In this document: piece by piece, positions 17,870-26,390 of the stretch | How positions within the stretch are numbered: the stretch's first letter is position 1 | How the letters are laid out: the number at the start of each line of letters is the position of its first letter | Source of the DNA: Paenibacillus spongiae | Lineage (GTDB): Bacteria; Bacillota; Bacilli; Paenibacillales; Paenibacillaceae | Assembly: GCF_024734895.1 (NCBI RefSeq) | Contig: NZ_CP091430.1 | Span: 147,001 to 211,000, forward strand | Length of the DNA stretch: 64,000 nt | Direction: 5' to 3' | Notes under the pieces: model-generated | What the model saw: the letters and a program-made list of their open reading frames with translations, nothing else | What the model was told of the DNA's origin: nothing | Database searches by the model: none | Translations under genes and position numbers: made by a program

Positions 17870-18907
17870 ATGAGTCGTATTGACAACATACCGCAAACAA
17901 TGCCCATTCCGTTGTTTGTTGGCCAAGGAAAAATTGAATATGGCGAGAAGCCTGTACCCGTTCCGGGCAAAGGGCAGCTGCTTATTCAGGTGAAGGCAAA
18001 CGCATTGTGCGGATCTGACCGCGGCCAGTTCTATGATGGAAGCAAGACAACGCCCGGTCACGAGGCTGCAGGAATCGTTGCGGGGGCCGGAGAGGGAACG
18101 GTTACGGCAATTGGTACGCCCGGCGTCGTATTCTTAATGGATTTTTGCGGCGAATGCCGCAATTGCTCGCAAGGCTTTACGAATCAATGCTTGAACAAGA
18201 GGGCGGATTACGGCTTTTCGAACGACGGCGGCTATGGACCCTATATGGTCATTAACGAGAACGTTTTCTTTCCAATCGATCCATCCATTCCTTTAACCGA
18301 TGCGACGATGCTGCTGGATATTATGGGGACGGGCGGTCATGCGATCAAACGCGCCCAACTCGTCCATAAGGATATTCAATCGGTGCTTGTGGCGGGTGCG
18401 GGCCCGATCGGCCTTGGCGTTCTTGCGATGGCCAAATTGCTGTTGGGACATGAAATGCCGGTCTTTATTATGGATTTTGTTCAATACCGTCTGGATCTTG
18501 CCAAGCAAATGGGCGCCATTCCGGTGAACTTGGCGAATCAAACGGTTACGGAAGCGATTCAAAGCGCTGGGTATGACGGTATTGATATTGCCATTGATAC
18601 GAGCGGTAAAACCTCCGGACGCCAAACGGCACTGGATGCGCTTCATCAGCGCGGCGTGCTGGTCTGCGTAGGTCACGGACAAGAGTTGAATCTGAACGTA
18701 TCGAGCGATCTTATTGCTACCGAGCGTGCCGTGCTTGGAAGCGAATACTTCCAATACCACGAGCTGGCTGAGAATCACAGTCTTATTCTTCAAAACCTGC
18801 CTTATCTTCAACAAATCATAACTCACCGATACGGTATTGAGCGTATTCAGGAAGCGTACGAATTGTTTTTCCAAGGCGATACCGGGAAGGTGCTTATTGA
18901 GCAATGA
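17870..18907 (+). CDS. Zinc-dependent alcohol/polyol dehydrogenase (MDR family)
   Basis: A 345-residue medium-chain dehydrogenase. The second of two in-frame ATG codons is used because GGAGG directly abuts the first. The catalytic zinc ligands lie in ALCGSDRGQFYDG and TTPGHEAAG. The structural-zinc lobe keeps all four cysteines (FCGECRNCSQGFTNQCL). The NAD(P)-binding loop is VAGAGPIGLGVLAM. It should oxidise a sugar alcohol or the hydroxyl of a sugar acid, using NAD(P)+. The Gfo/Idh gene starts inside its stop codon (ATGA overlap), so the two oxidoreductases are translationally coupled and probably catalyse consecutive steps on the sugar freed by the GH127 enzyme. Substrate is not determinable. 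Confidence 0.92.
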   Translation: MSRIDNIPQTMPIPLFVGQGKIEYGEKPVPVPGKGQLLIQVKANALCGSDRGQFYDGSKTTPGHEAAGIVAGAGEGTVTAIGTPGVVFLMDFCGECRNCSQGFTNQCLNKRADYGFSNDGGYGPYMVINENVFFPIDPSIPLTDATMLLDIMGTGGHAIKRAQLVHKDIQSVLVAGAGPIGLGVLAMAKLLLGHEMPVFIMDFVQYRLDLAKQMGAIPVNLANQTVTEAIQSAGYDGIDIAIDTSGKTSGRQTALDALHQRGVLVCVGHGQELNLNVSSDLIATERAVLGSEYFQYHELAENHSLILQNLPYLQQIITHRYGIERIQEAYELFFQGDTGKVLIEQ

Positions 18908-19944
18908 GTATAGACAGAAAGCTGAAGGTCGCTTTAATCGGTGCAGGCGGATCCGCGAACGGCCGCGGATTATCGGGCGGTTTTCAGTCGCCGGGCAGCT
19001 GGGGATTGCAGCATGCGCGAATATGGGCGACGAGACCCGATGTTCACTTTTGCGCGATCGTTGGCCGCGACGCTCAGCGAACGCAAGAGAAAGCGCAATT
19101 CTATGGAACCAAGGCATATACGCGGATTGCCGACATGCTTGAGCAAGAGGTGCCCGATCTCGTAAGCATGTGTCTGCCCAATCAAGGTCATTTCGACGCT
19201 ACGCTTGAAGTTATCCGGGCCGGGTTCCCCCTGCTTGTCGAGAAACCGTTGGTATTCGATCTAAAGGAAGCCGATATTCTCATGAATGAAGCTGCCAAAC
19301 GAAACGTATTTTTCGCGATCAATTTTAACCACAGGTTCGCCAAGCCTGTAGAACTCGCGCACGCGGCGATTATGGAAGGCAGGCTTGGCGAGCTTACCTT
19401 CGCTTCCTGGCGGTTCGGCGGGGAAGGGCAGAGCGGTCACCCTCATGCGAATCTGATCGAGACGCAGTGCCACGGTTTCGATATGCTGGAGTATCTGTGC
19501 GGACCCATCGAATCGGTGATGGCGGAGATGACGGATAAGACGGGCGGCGGTTACCGTACGCTATCGCTTGCCCTCCGCTTTCGAAGCGGGGCGGTCGGCA
19601 GCTTGATCGGGACGTACGATTCGTCGTACGCCTACCCGGACACTCATCGCGTGGAGATTGACGGCACCCGCGGCCGTTCCGTTATCTACGATACGGTCAA
19701 ACGATATACGTATCATGCCGCAGGCAATGAAATGGGGGAGAGCTGGGAGGCCGGCTATTTCAACGATGCGGACCGCGAGTTCCATCGGACGTTCGACAAG
19801 CATGTCGAATCGCTTCTCCTCGCTCTCCGTAATGGCGAAGCCCCTCCTATCGATGCCAGAGCAGGATATCGCGCGCTTCTTCTTGCGGAAGCCGCAATTC
19901 GTTCATATGAAAGCGGGTGCCGGGTATGCATTCCAGAACATTGA
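18904..19944 (+). CDS. Gfo/Idh/MocA family oxidoreductase
   Basis: A 346-residue NAD(P)-dependent oxidoreductase. The N-terminal Rossmann segment is KVALIGAGGSANGRG, slightly longer than the usual GxGxxG loop. The substrate-side lysine occurs in LLVEKPLVFDLKEAD, and the C-terminal alpha/beta domain starts near residue 130. Members act on sugars, inositols and pseudo-sugars. The ATG overlaps the stop of the dehydrogenase gene by four bases. The glycine-rich insertion GGFQSPGSWGLQHAR after the cofactor loop is a feature of the Gfo/Idh subgroup that accepts larger sugar derivatives. Confidence 0.92.
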   Translation: MSIDRKLKVALIGAGGSANGRGLSGGFQSPGSWGLQHARIWATRPDVHFCAIVGRDAQRTQEKAQFYGTKAYTRIADMLEQEVPDLVSMCLPNQGHFDATLEVIRAGFPLLVEKPLVFDLKEADILMNEAAKRNVFFAINFNHRFAKPVELAHAAIMEGRLGELTFASWRFGGEGQSGHPHANLIETQCHGFDMLEYLCGPIESVMAEMTDKTGGGYRTLSLALRFRSGAVGSLIGTYDSSYAYPDTHRVEIDGTRGRSVIYDTVKRYTYHAAGNEMGESWEAGYFNDADREFHRTFDKHVESLLLALRNGEAPPIDARAGYRALLLAEAAIRSYESGCRVCIPEH

Positions 19945-20004
19945 TTTCCTGCCGTTCACGGCAATCCTATTAACCTGCCACTAGTGAAAGGAGGAATCGT
20001 CCGA

Positions 20005-20790
20005 ATGGTGATGAAGCTATTCGTATCTGATATAGACGGCACCTTAATGGACAGCCGCAAGCAAATTCGCGATGAAGATGTGCGAGCGATCCGCGAGGCC
20101 AATCAGATGGGCGTCGCCATATGTCTCGCTTCCGGGAGGATGTATGAGGAAATCCGGCTCGTCATGGATGAGCTGGAAGTTCCCTGTTATGCGATTTGCC
20201 AGAATGGGGCTGCCATTATCGGCTTGGATGGCGGAATCATTCAATCGAATGACTATCATGCAGACCTTGCTCTATCGGTACGGGAAGCCGTACGCCATCC
20301 CGAACTTGTCACCGTCATTTGCAGCGCCGACGGTAATTACGTGAGTGAGCTAACCCCGGAGGCGGAACGTGTAGGCAAGCGATTCTTGACTCCGCTCCGT
20401 GAACGCCGCGAAGTCATGTCGGACATTGCACAAGGGATGCCGGTCACGAAGTTTTCCATCTATGGCACGGTTCCGCTGCTGCAATCCATGCTGGATCAGC
20501 TGCAGGACCAATACGGTGATCGGATTACGGCTTCATTCTCCGATCCGGATGGCATTGACGTGATGCCCGGCGGCGTAGATAAGGGAACAGGCGTGGAGCT
20601 GCTAATGAGATTATTGGGCATCCAGGGGGAGGAAGCGGTATGCATCGGCGATTCCTTCAACGATCTGGCCATGTTTCGCGCATGTTCCCGAAGCGTAGCC
20701 ATGTCCCATGCTCCTGACGCGATCAGGATAGCGGCCACCCACAAAGCCGACACAGTAGGCCAGGCTATAATCGAGTTCCTTGGCAAGTGA
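20005..20790 (+). CDS. Cof-type HAD-IIB sugar phosphatase
   Basis: A 261-residue haloacid dehalogenase-superfamily hydrolase. An in-frame GTG at 19984 is upstream, but the AAAGGAGG ribosome binding site fits the ATG used here. Motif I is FVSDIDGTLMDS (nucleophile and acid aspartates), motif II CLASGRM, motif III the lysine of GVDKGTGVELL, and motif IV CIGDSFNDLAMF. The C2-type cap lies between about residues 85 and 185. Such Cof proteins dephosphorylate sugar phosphates or cofactors such as FMN or PLP. Its place in a sugar operon favours a sugar phosphate. Confidence 0.92.
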   Translation: MVMKLFVSDIDGTLMDSRKQIRDEDVRAIREANQMGVAICLASGRMYEEIRLVMDELEVPCYAICQNGAAIIGLDGGIIQSNDYHADLALSVREAVRHPELVTVICSADGNYVSELTPEAERVGKRFLTPLRERREVMSDIAQGMPVTKFSIYGTVPLLQSMLDQLQDQYGDRITASFSDPDGIDVMPGGVDKGTGVELLMRLLGIQGEEAVCIGDSFNDLAMFRACSRSVAMSHAPDAIRIAATHKADTVGQAIIEFLGK

Positions 20791-20833
20791 CGAAGCAGCC
20801 GTGTAAACCAATTTCTCAAAAGGGGTGTTCGTG

Positions 20834-22822
20834 TTGACCAACAAAACCATGAAAGACCGCATGCGGCCAACAACCTACAAGCACCAGATCGTTCATAACC
20901 TTCCGGTCCGTTCAGTGAGCATCAACGATACTTTCTGGGCACCCAAATTAAAAGTGCTGCGGGATGTAACCGTGTATGATGTGCTTGATAAATTCGAGAA
21001 TGACGGCGCTATGCGGAATTTCGATTTCGTCTCTGAAGGCGCTGAGGAGGGGTATCACTGCGGCGAACCGTGGTTTGACGGCTTAATCTACGAAACGATC
21101 CGGGGGATATCCGATATTCTAGCCGTCGATTACGACGAGGAATTGGATCGCAGAGTAGACGAGATCATTGAGAAGGTAGCCCGCGCGCAAAACACCGTAG
21201 GAGACGGCTATATCAACACGTATACGCTGCTTGACCGCCCGGGTCAGCGCTGGGGCGAGAATGGGGGCTATCTGCGGTGGCAGCATGATGTATACAACGC
21301 CGGCTGTCTGGTTGAGGCTGCCGTTCACCATTACAAGGCGACCGGCAAGACTTCCTTGCTTGAAATTGCCGTGAAATTCGCCAATCATATGAGCGATCTT
21401 ATGGGTCCTCCGCCCAAACGCAATATTGTACCGGCACATTCGCTCCCGGAAGAAGCGCTGCTGAAGCTGTACCAGCTTTCCGTTGACGAACCGGAGCTCG
21501 CCAAGACAATGAATGCTCCGTTCGAGGCAACCGGCTATTTGGAATTAGTTACGTTCTGGATCCATAACCGGGGAAATCATGAAGGCAGGTATTCCCATGG
21601 AGAATACGCACAAGATCATATACCGGTGTTGGAGCAGGACGAGGCTGTTGGACATGCCGTTCGCGCAACGCTTTTATATACGGGTCTGACAGCTTTGTAC
21701 CTGTCTACCGGGGAAGCGAAGGTTCTGGAGACGGCCAAGAAGCTTTGGGACAATATCTCTTACCAAAAATCGCACATTACCGGCGGTGTCGGAGCCGTTC
21801 ACGAGGACGAGAAGTTCGGCGGCAATTATGAACTGCCCGACAACGGATACCTGGAAACCTGCGCCGGCGTCGGTATGGGGTTCTTTAGCTGGAACCTTTA
21901 TTTAGCGACTGGGGAAGGCCGGTATATCGATAAACTGGAAACGATTCTTTATAATATCGTGCTGGCCGGACGTTCTATGAACGGGCACAAGTATTTTTAC
22001 GAGAATCCGCTCGTCAGCCACGGCGGCCACAATCGGTGGGAATGGCATAGCTGTCCGTGCTGCCCGCCGATGATCATCAAGCTATTGCCGGAACTAGCCT
22101 CCTACATCTACGCATACGACGAAAGAGGAGCTTTCGTGAATCTGTATGTTGGAAGCGAAAGCGAGATGGAGATTAACGGGGTGAATGTCAAGCTGAAGCA
22201 GCAAACCGCATATCCCTGGGAAGGTGCGGTCGGGATTTCCGTAACGCCGGAACGAGAGTCCGCGTTCGCCATCCGTCTGCGGATTCCCGAATGGTGCAGG
22301 AATTATTCCATTCTCGTAAATAATCAGCCGGTAGAATACCGGATCATGAATGGATATGCCGTGATTGAAAAAACATGGTCCCTGGGGGATGCGATCGTGC
22401 TTGATTTGGATATGCCCGTTGACTTAATCGAAGCCCATCCATATGTGAGAACACATGCGGATAAGGTGGCGATCAAACGGGGACCTATGCTCTACTGTCT
22501 GGAATCGGTAGATAACGATAGATCCGTCGATGGCATCGTTCTATATAAGCGCGAGGCATTGGATAGAGAGAAACGCTTGAACCGCAAGATTTCGAATGCG
22601 CCTGACTTTAGAACGGAATATGTGCAGGACTTCTTCGACGGCGCGGTAATCTTACGCACCAAAGATTCGGGTGGAAATACCATCACGGCGATCCCGTATC
22701 CTTACTGGAATAACAGATCGCGCGGCACGATGGATATCTGGCTGCAATGCGACAAGCAGAATGAATTAAAGGGTTGGGAAAACCAGCTGTACAGGAGCGT
22801 TCCGGCAGGCTCGGCTCAATAA
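20834..22822 (+). CDS. GH127 family beta-L-arabinofuranosidase
   Basis: About 662 residues, cytoplasmic. Start uncertain: GTG at 20825 or 20831, or this TTG eight bases after AAAAGGGG. The N-terminal VRSVSINDTFWAPKLKVLRD and the core WFDGLIYETIRGISD are typical of GH127. The zinc and nucleophile residues known from the bifidobacterial enzyme HypBA1 are all present: E341 and C343 in LETCAGVGMGFFSWN, and C409/C410 in WHSCPCCPPM. The enzyme uses a cysteine nucleophile held by zinc to release beta-linked L-arabinofuranose. It closes the operon behind the two oxidoreductases and the HAD phosphatase, so the operon may degrade L-arabinose-type furanosides; related GH127 members have other specificities. 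Confidence 0.93.
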   Translation: MTNKTMKDRMRPTTYKHQIVHNLPVRSVSINDTFWAPKLKVLRDVTVYDVLDKFENDGAMRNFDFVSEGAEEGYHCGEPWFDGLIYETIRGISDILAVDYDEELDRRVDEIIEKVARAQNTVGDGYINTYTLLDRPGQRWGENGGYLRWQHDVYNAGCLVEAAVHHYKATGKTSLLEIAVKFANHMSDLMGPPPKRNIVPAHSLPEEALLKLYQLSVDEPELAKTMNAPFEATGYLELVTFWIHNRGNHEGRYSHGEYAQDHIPVLEQDEAVGHAVRATLLYTGLTALYLSTGEAKVLETAKKLWDNISYQKSHITGGVGAVHEDEKFGGNYELPDNGYLETCAGVGMGFFSWNLYLATGEGRYIDKLETILYNIVLAGRSMNGHKYFYENPLVSHGGHNRWEWHSCPCCPPMIIKLLPELASYIYAYDERGAFVNLYVGSESEMEINGVNVKLKQQTAYPWEGAVGISVTPERESAFAIRLRIPEWCRNYSILVNNQPVEYRIMNGYAVIEKTWSLGDAIVLDLDMPVDLIEAHPYVRTHADKVAIKRGPMLYCLESVDNDRSVDGIVLYKREALDREKRLNRKISNAPDFRTEYVQDFFDGAVILRTKDSGGNTITAIPYPYWNNRSRGTMDIWLQCDKQNELKGWENQLYRSVPAGSAQ

Positions 22823-22844
22823 CCCAGAAGGATTAAACGAGATA

Positions 22845-22882
22845 GAAGCTTGCAGTCAGAAGGCTGCAGGCTTTTATTATAT
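22845..22882 (+). terminator. Terminator after the GH127 gene
   Basis: AAGCTTGCAG pairs with CTGCAGGCTT (one wobble pair) and is followed by TTATTATATTATT, 24 bases past the stop codon. Confidence 0.75.
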
Positions 22883-22939
22883 TATTGCGGCAGAGACTGG
22901 GAGAGGATTCTCATGCGCGTTAGGCCGATGTTCGGCTTA

Positions 22940-23029
22940 TTAGGATAGAAAACTGATAACGCCAATGACAACGAACAAGAACATGAGGACTAGGAAGAAC
23001 GCAAGCAGTCCCTTAATTAGGCTATTCAA
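22940..23029 (-). CDS. 29-residue single-span membrane peptide
   Basis: A short open frame beginning with TTG and preceded by a stop eight codons upstream. It encodes 29 residues starting MNSLIKGLLAFF and ending GVISFLS. A lysine near the start is followed by about 22 uninterrupted hydrophobic residues, the pattern of small single-span membrane proteins. GGTGATGAG, which pairs with the 16S rRNA tail, lies four to twelve bases upstream of the start, and TATAAT lies about 30 bases further upstream. It stands alone between two plus-strand operons. Function unknown. It could be chance, but hydrophobicity, ribosome binding site and promoter element all agree. Confidence 0.5.
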   Translation of the reverse strand: MNSLIKGLLAFFLVLMFLFVVIGVISFLS

Positions 23030-23212
23030 AAGCTCATCACCGCCAGTTTATTTGCCATTATAATATAAGAATATGGACATATTTTCTATGCTGCGCGGCT
23101 TTACGCCGGTAAAATTCCGTTATAGTTATAGATGAACGAGTGATAACCAGGCCAGCCATGGTAAAATCAGAGTTGTGAGATCATTTTGATTAGGCGATAA
23201 CGGGGTGTGGCT

Positions 23213-23725
23213 ATGACAAGTCCAATCGTAATCCGGCCAATGACCGGGGAAGACGTTGAGCATATATATCGCGTTTTCACGGAACATCATATTGGCAAAC
23301 CAATGGAGTACATCGCGAGATGCTGGGATGAGAACGTAACAGGCCAAAGAGTTACGCTACTTGCCTTCTACGAAGGGCAGTTTGCAGGAAGCCTGCATCT
23401 TCTTGACGTATCGGGCTATCCTTATTTTGCGGAGAATGGCATACCAGAGATCAACGACTTCAATGTGATTCCTCCCCTGCGGAATCGCGGAATCGGCCAT
23501 GCGTTAATGGAAGCTGTCGAGACCTTAGCGTTGGAGCGGTGCGGAATCGTCGGCATTGGCGTGGGACTGTATCGGGATTACGGGAATGCGCAGCGGATTT
23601 ACGCCAAGAGAGGATACGTTCCGGACGGCAGAGGTGTGATGTACAAGCAGCAGCCCGTCATTCCTGGTACGCAGGTCTGCGTCGACGATGATCTGAACCT
23701 GTATTTCACCAAGGTCAAATCATAA
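23213..23725 (+). CDS. GNAT-family N-acetyltransferase
   Basis: A 170-residue protein with the GNAT fold. The beta-4/alpha-3 acetyl-CoA loop reads LRNRGIGHALMEAVE, matching the R/QxxGxG/A signature, and the C-terminal part has YGNAQRIYAKRGYVPDGRGV, typical of this superfamily. The ATG is seven bases from AACGGGG; an in-frame GTG two codons earlier is too close. It transfers an acetyl group from acetyl-CoA to an unknown amine. It is monocistronic with its own perfect terminator. Confidence 0.88.
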   Translation: MTSPIVIRPMTGEDVEHIYRVFTEHHIGKPMEYIARCWDENVTGQRVTLLAFYEGQFAGSLHLLDVSGYPYFAENGIPEINDFNVIPPLRNRGIGHALMEAVETLALERCGIVGIGVGLYRDYGNAQRIYAKRGYVPDGRGVMYKQQPVIPGTQVCVDDDLNLYFTKVKS

Positions 23726-23746
23726 GATTAAAAGCAGCTATACCAT

Positions 23747-23780
23747 AAGAGACCGCGCCCAGCGCGGTCTCTTGTCTTGT
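23747..23780 (+). terminator. Terminator after the GNAT gene
   Basis: A perfect 12-bp stem (AAGAGACCGCGC with GCGCGGTCTCTT) and three-base loop, followed by GTCTTGTC. Confidence 0.75.
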
Positions 23781-23865
23781 CAGGCTAGGATGTTGCCGCC
23801 GGAATGAATTGAAATTAATGCTTGACCCTCCGGTTGCTAGAAGCTTTATCCTGCTTCGATTGCGC

Positions 23866-24174
23866 TCAGACAGCCCCGATCTTCAGACGCTCCTCATGAG
23901 AAGCAGGGACTGGGGCCTCCGTCGCAATGTTCGCTGAGGAACCATGCTTAGCCGGATGCAATGCGTCTGCGTCGTTCAGAAGCCCATATGGAATGCACAG
24001 CGGTTTGCCTGTTCTGGGATTCATCATGATATCCGCCTGGTTATAATCGTAGAAGCGCCGCAGCCCATCGAGCGGCTGATCCGTAGGATAACCGATTCGG
24101 ACGATAATGGATGGATCGATGCGATGAGGTCCCCGGCCTAGCAGGCGAAGCGTCTCAACCATCATTCCGAACAC
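23866..24174 (-). CDS. Hypothetical protein, possibly a C-terminal remnant
   Basis: An open frame of 102 codons starting with GTG. The frame stays open 17 codons further upstream without a better start, and no ribosome binding site is visible. The sequence is not obviously a shadow: it has a balanced composition with segments such as DPSIIVRIGYPTDQPLDG and MNPRTGKPLCIPYGLL that read like a folded domain. I do not recognise the family. It lies opposite the GntR gene's promoter region, so it may be the surviving 3' part of a decayed gene. Treat as tentative. Confidence 0.4.
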   Translation of the reverse strand: MFGMMVETLRLLGRGPHRIDPSIIVRIGYPTDQPLDGLRRFYDYNQADIMMNPRTGKPLCIPYGLLNDADALHPAKHGSSANIATEAPVPASHEERLKIGAV

Positions 24175-24209
24175 TGCATTGGCGTCCTCAATCTTGCATT
24201 CAGTATATG

Positions 24210-24227
24210 TATGCGATATATTGCATA
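24210..24227 (+). promoter_or_regulatory. Palindrome in front of the GntR gene, probable operator
   Basis: TATGCGATATATTGCATA is palindromic in 8 of 9 base pairs, 31 bases before the GntR start codon, in an AT-rich promoter-like stretch. Size and position suit autoregulation by a dimeric GntR protein. Confidence 0.45.
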
Positions 24228-24258
24228 TAACAGAAAATCAAGTTAAGGAGGATGGAAC

Positions 24259-24924
24259 ATGCCGGTACCTCAAAATTTCGCATCGCCGACCCGAATATCT
24301 GCCAAAGAACGGGCACTCTCGCAAATTCAACGCTGGATCATTGAAGGGACGCTGCTGCCGGGCGAGAAGCTGTTTGATGCCGAGCTTGCGGAATCGTTGG
24401 CCGTCAGCAGAACGCCGATCCGCGAGGCTCTTCAGCTGCTGGAGATGCAGGGGCTCGTATCGATGCATCCCGGCAAGGAAACGCGGGTAACGCGCATCGA
24501 GAAGGATGACATGCTGAAGATGTATCCCACGCTCGCAGCACTCTACGCCCTCGCTGCCGAGCAAGCGGCGCAGCTCATTCTGCCGGAACAGATCGAGCTG
24601 CTGAAGGAGCTTAACGCCCAGTTCGGCGAAGCCATCCGGAACGGACAGCCGTACCAGGCGATGGAGCTCGACGAGCAGTTCCACAATATGATCGTCGAGA
24701 TATCCGACAACCCGTACATTGCTTCATTCAGCGCATCGCTGCAGATTCATATCCGCAGGTTTAAGTATGTTTTCCTGAAGCAGCCTCCTACGGCGGCACG
24801 GTCCTCCGAGGAAGAGCATGCAGCGATTATCGCGGCGCTGGAAGAGCGTGATCCGGAAGCGGCCTCCGCAAGAATGAAACAAAATGTGATCCGGCCGATG
24901 CAGGAGCTGTACGCATTGATTTAA
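24259..24924 (+). CDS. GntR-family transcriptional regulator (FadR/FCD subfamily)
   Basis: A 221-residue regulator with a strong AAGGAGG ribosome binding site. The winged helix covers residues 15-80, with recognition helix LAVSRTPIREALQLLE. The all-helical FCD effector domain covers about 95-215, including FHNMIVEISDNPYI and EEHAAIIAALEERD, whose Asp/His residues normally bind a metal and a small carboxylate ligand. It precedes a methyltransferase gene by 16 bases and probably controls this two-gene operon, perhaps through the palindrome upstream. Ligand unknown. Confidence 0.92.
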   Translation: MPVPQNFASPTRISAKERALSQIQRWIIEGTLLPGEKLFDAELAESLAVSRTPIREALQLLEMQGLVSMHPGKETRVTRIEKDDMLKMYPTLAALYALAAEQAAQLILPEQIELLKELNAQFGEAIRNGQPYQAMELDEQFHNMIVEISDNPYIASFSASLQIHIRRFKYVFLKQPPTAARSSEEEHAAIIAALEERDPEAASARMKQNVIRPMQELYALI

Positions 24925-24940
24925 GGGGGAGGGAGTTCCG

Positions 24941-25669
24941 ATGAATAACTGGACCTATGATGAATTTAAGCATTGCGGCGTGGACTATGCAGATCCGGAG
25001 CAAGCGGAGATCTATGACAGCCGGCATCAGAAATTCAGGAATGATGAACAGGAATTTGCCGGCTTCCTAAGCCGGATGCCCTTCGAACATCATCAGGAGC
25101 TTACGCTGCTGGACATGGGATGCGGGACCGGCGCAGCCGCGATTCATGCATCCAAGCATTTTCGCATGATCTATGCGGTCGATGTGTCCGAGGCCATGCT
25201 GCAGCAGGCCAGGCGCAAGGCGGAGCGGGAACAGCGGTCCAATATCGAATTCATTCACTCCGGCTTCTTAAGCTATGAGCATCGCGCGGAGCCGGTGGAT
25301 ATCGTCTCTACGAAAGTGGCGCTTCACCATCTGCCGGACTTCTGGAAGCAAATCGCCTTGATGCGGATGAATGCAATGCTTAAGATGGGCGGGATCTTAT
25401 ACTTGCACGATGTTATTTTCCATTTCCGGCCGGCGGAATATCAGCGTAAAATCGATCGTTTCATCGCCGGCTTCGAAGCGCATGCAGGCAAGCTGTTCAA
25501 AGCGGAGGTTGAGACGCATATCCGGGATGAATTCAGCACCTTCGACTGGATTATGGAAGGGATGATGGCCAGAGCCGGCTTTGAAGTGGTATCCATCCAT
25601 CCCTCGGACGGATTTGTGATGGAATATTTCTGCAGAAAAGCTGAAGAAATATCAATTCCATATTTTTAA
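24941..25669 (+). CDS. Class I SAM-dependent methyltransferase
   Basis: A 242-residue Rossmann-fold methyltransferase. Motif I LLDMGCGTGAAAIHA (about residues 52-66), the acidic residue of motif II in YAVDVSEAMLQQARRKA, and motif IV-like DIVSTKVALHHLPDFW with the following MLKMGGILYLHDVIF are all present. It is cotranscribed with the GntR regulator and ends before a hairpin terminator. The acceptor is unknown; the family methylates small molecules. Confidence 0.9.
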   Translation: MNNWTYDEFKHCGVDYADPEQAEIYDSRHQKFRNDEQEFAGFLSRMPFEHHQELTLLDMGCGTGAAAIHASKHFRMIYAVDVSEAMLQQARRKAEREQRSNIEFIHSGFLSYEHRAEPVDIVSTKVALHHLPDFWKQIALMRMNAMLKMGGILYLHDVIFHFRPAEYQRKIDRFIAGFEAHAGKLFKAEVETHIRDEFSTFDWIMEGMMARAGFEVVSIHPSDGFVMEYFCRKAEEISIPYF

Positions 25670-25716
25670 ATCTGTTCCTGCTGGACTTATATTTACAATT
25701 TGATAGAATGGCGGTA

Positions 25717-25748
25717 GGACCTCTGACTGACAAGAGGTCTATTTTATT
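25717..25748 (+). terminator. Terminator after the methyltransferase gene
   Basis: GACCTCT pairs with AGAGGTC across an eight-base loop and is followed by TATTTTATT. It isolates the KhtTU genes. Confidence 0.65.
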
Positions 25749-25892
25749 AGGAGGGGATTGTATGAACAGAGGAATTGGTTTCGGAAACCTTCATATGGGG
25801 AGGGAAATCTACGATGAACCATAGAATCGTATGCATAGAACCGTTCATGCAGCCACAGGTTGATCAGTATGTTCTGAAGGGAGGTATTATCG

Positions 25893-26387
25893 ATGAATTT
25901 GAAAGAGACGGATCTCCCGGGAATCGGACGTAAATACACCATGAACACCAGAAGCGGCGATACGCTCGTCATCGTCGTTCATAATGACGAACGCCGCGAT
26001 CTGTTTCACCTCTCGCCGGAAGAGCCGGATGAGATGCTCTCCATGGTCACGTTGGATGACGACGAGGCCAGATCGATATCGGCCATTCTCGCCGGGATCA
26101 CGTACAAGCCGGCTTTCTCGGATAACCAGGATATATTGCTAGACGGGCTGGCGATCGAGTGGATCCGTCTGGAGCCGGAATCGAAGAGCGAAGGCATGAC
26201 GATCGGTCAATTGGACATCCGCGGAGCAACGGGAGCATCCATCTTGGCCGTGGCGCAGAAGAATAAGAAGACGCATATGAATCCTGGCGCCGATCTCGTC
26301 ATTGGAGCGGGTATGACATTCGTCGTGGCCGGGGAGCGCGCGCAAATCAAGCAGTTAAAGATGCTGCTTCGCAACGGGAAGCTGTAG
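25893..26387 (+). CDS. khtT: K+/H+ antiporter regulatory subunit, KhtT-like
   Basis: A 164-residue cytoplasmic protein ending in an RCK_C/TrkA-C domain (about residues 80-160: IGQLDIRGATGASILAV, DLVIGAGMTFVVAGERAQI). The N-terminal half matches KhtT, the regulator of the B. subtilis KhtU antiporter; B. subtilis KhtT binds c-di-AMP at the RCK_C domain. The ATG follows GGAGG. The antiporter gene starts three bases after its stop, so subunits are co-translated. Two tiny frames upstream (25762 and 25814) occupy the position of B. subtilis khtS but show no clear similarity. The gene symbol is by analogy. Confidence 0.9.
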   Translation: MNLKETDLPGIGRKYTMNTRSGDTLVIVVHNDERRDLFHLSPEEPDEMLSMVTLDDDEARSISAILAGITYKPAFSDNQDILLDGLAIEWIRLEPESKSEGMTIGQLDIRGATGASILAVAQKNKKTHMNPGADLVIGAGMTFVVAGERAQIKQLKMLLRNGKL

Positions 26388-26390
26388 CCT

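Noticed and set aside
25814..25933. 39-codon frame upstream of khtT, at the position of B. subtilis khtS
   Set aside because: No similarity to KhtS that I can recognise, weak ribosome binding site, and overlap with khtT.
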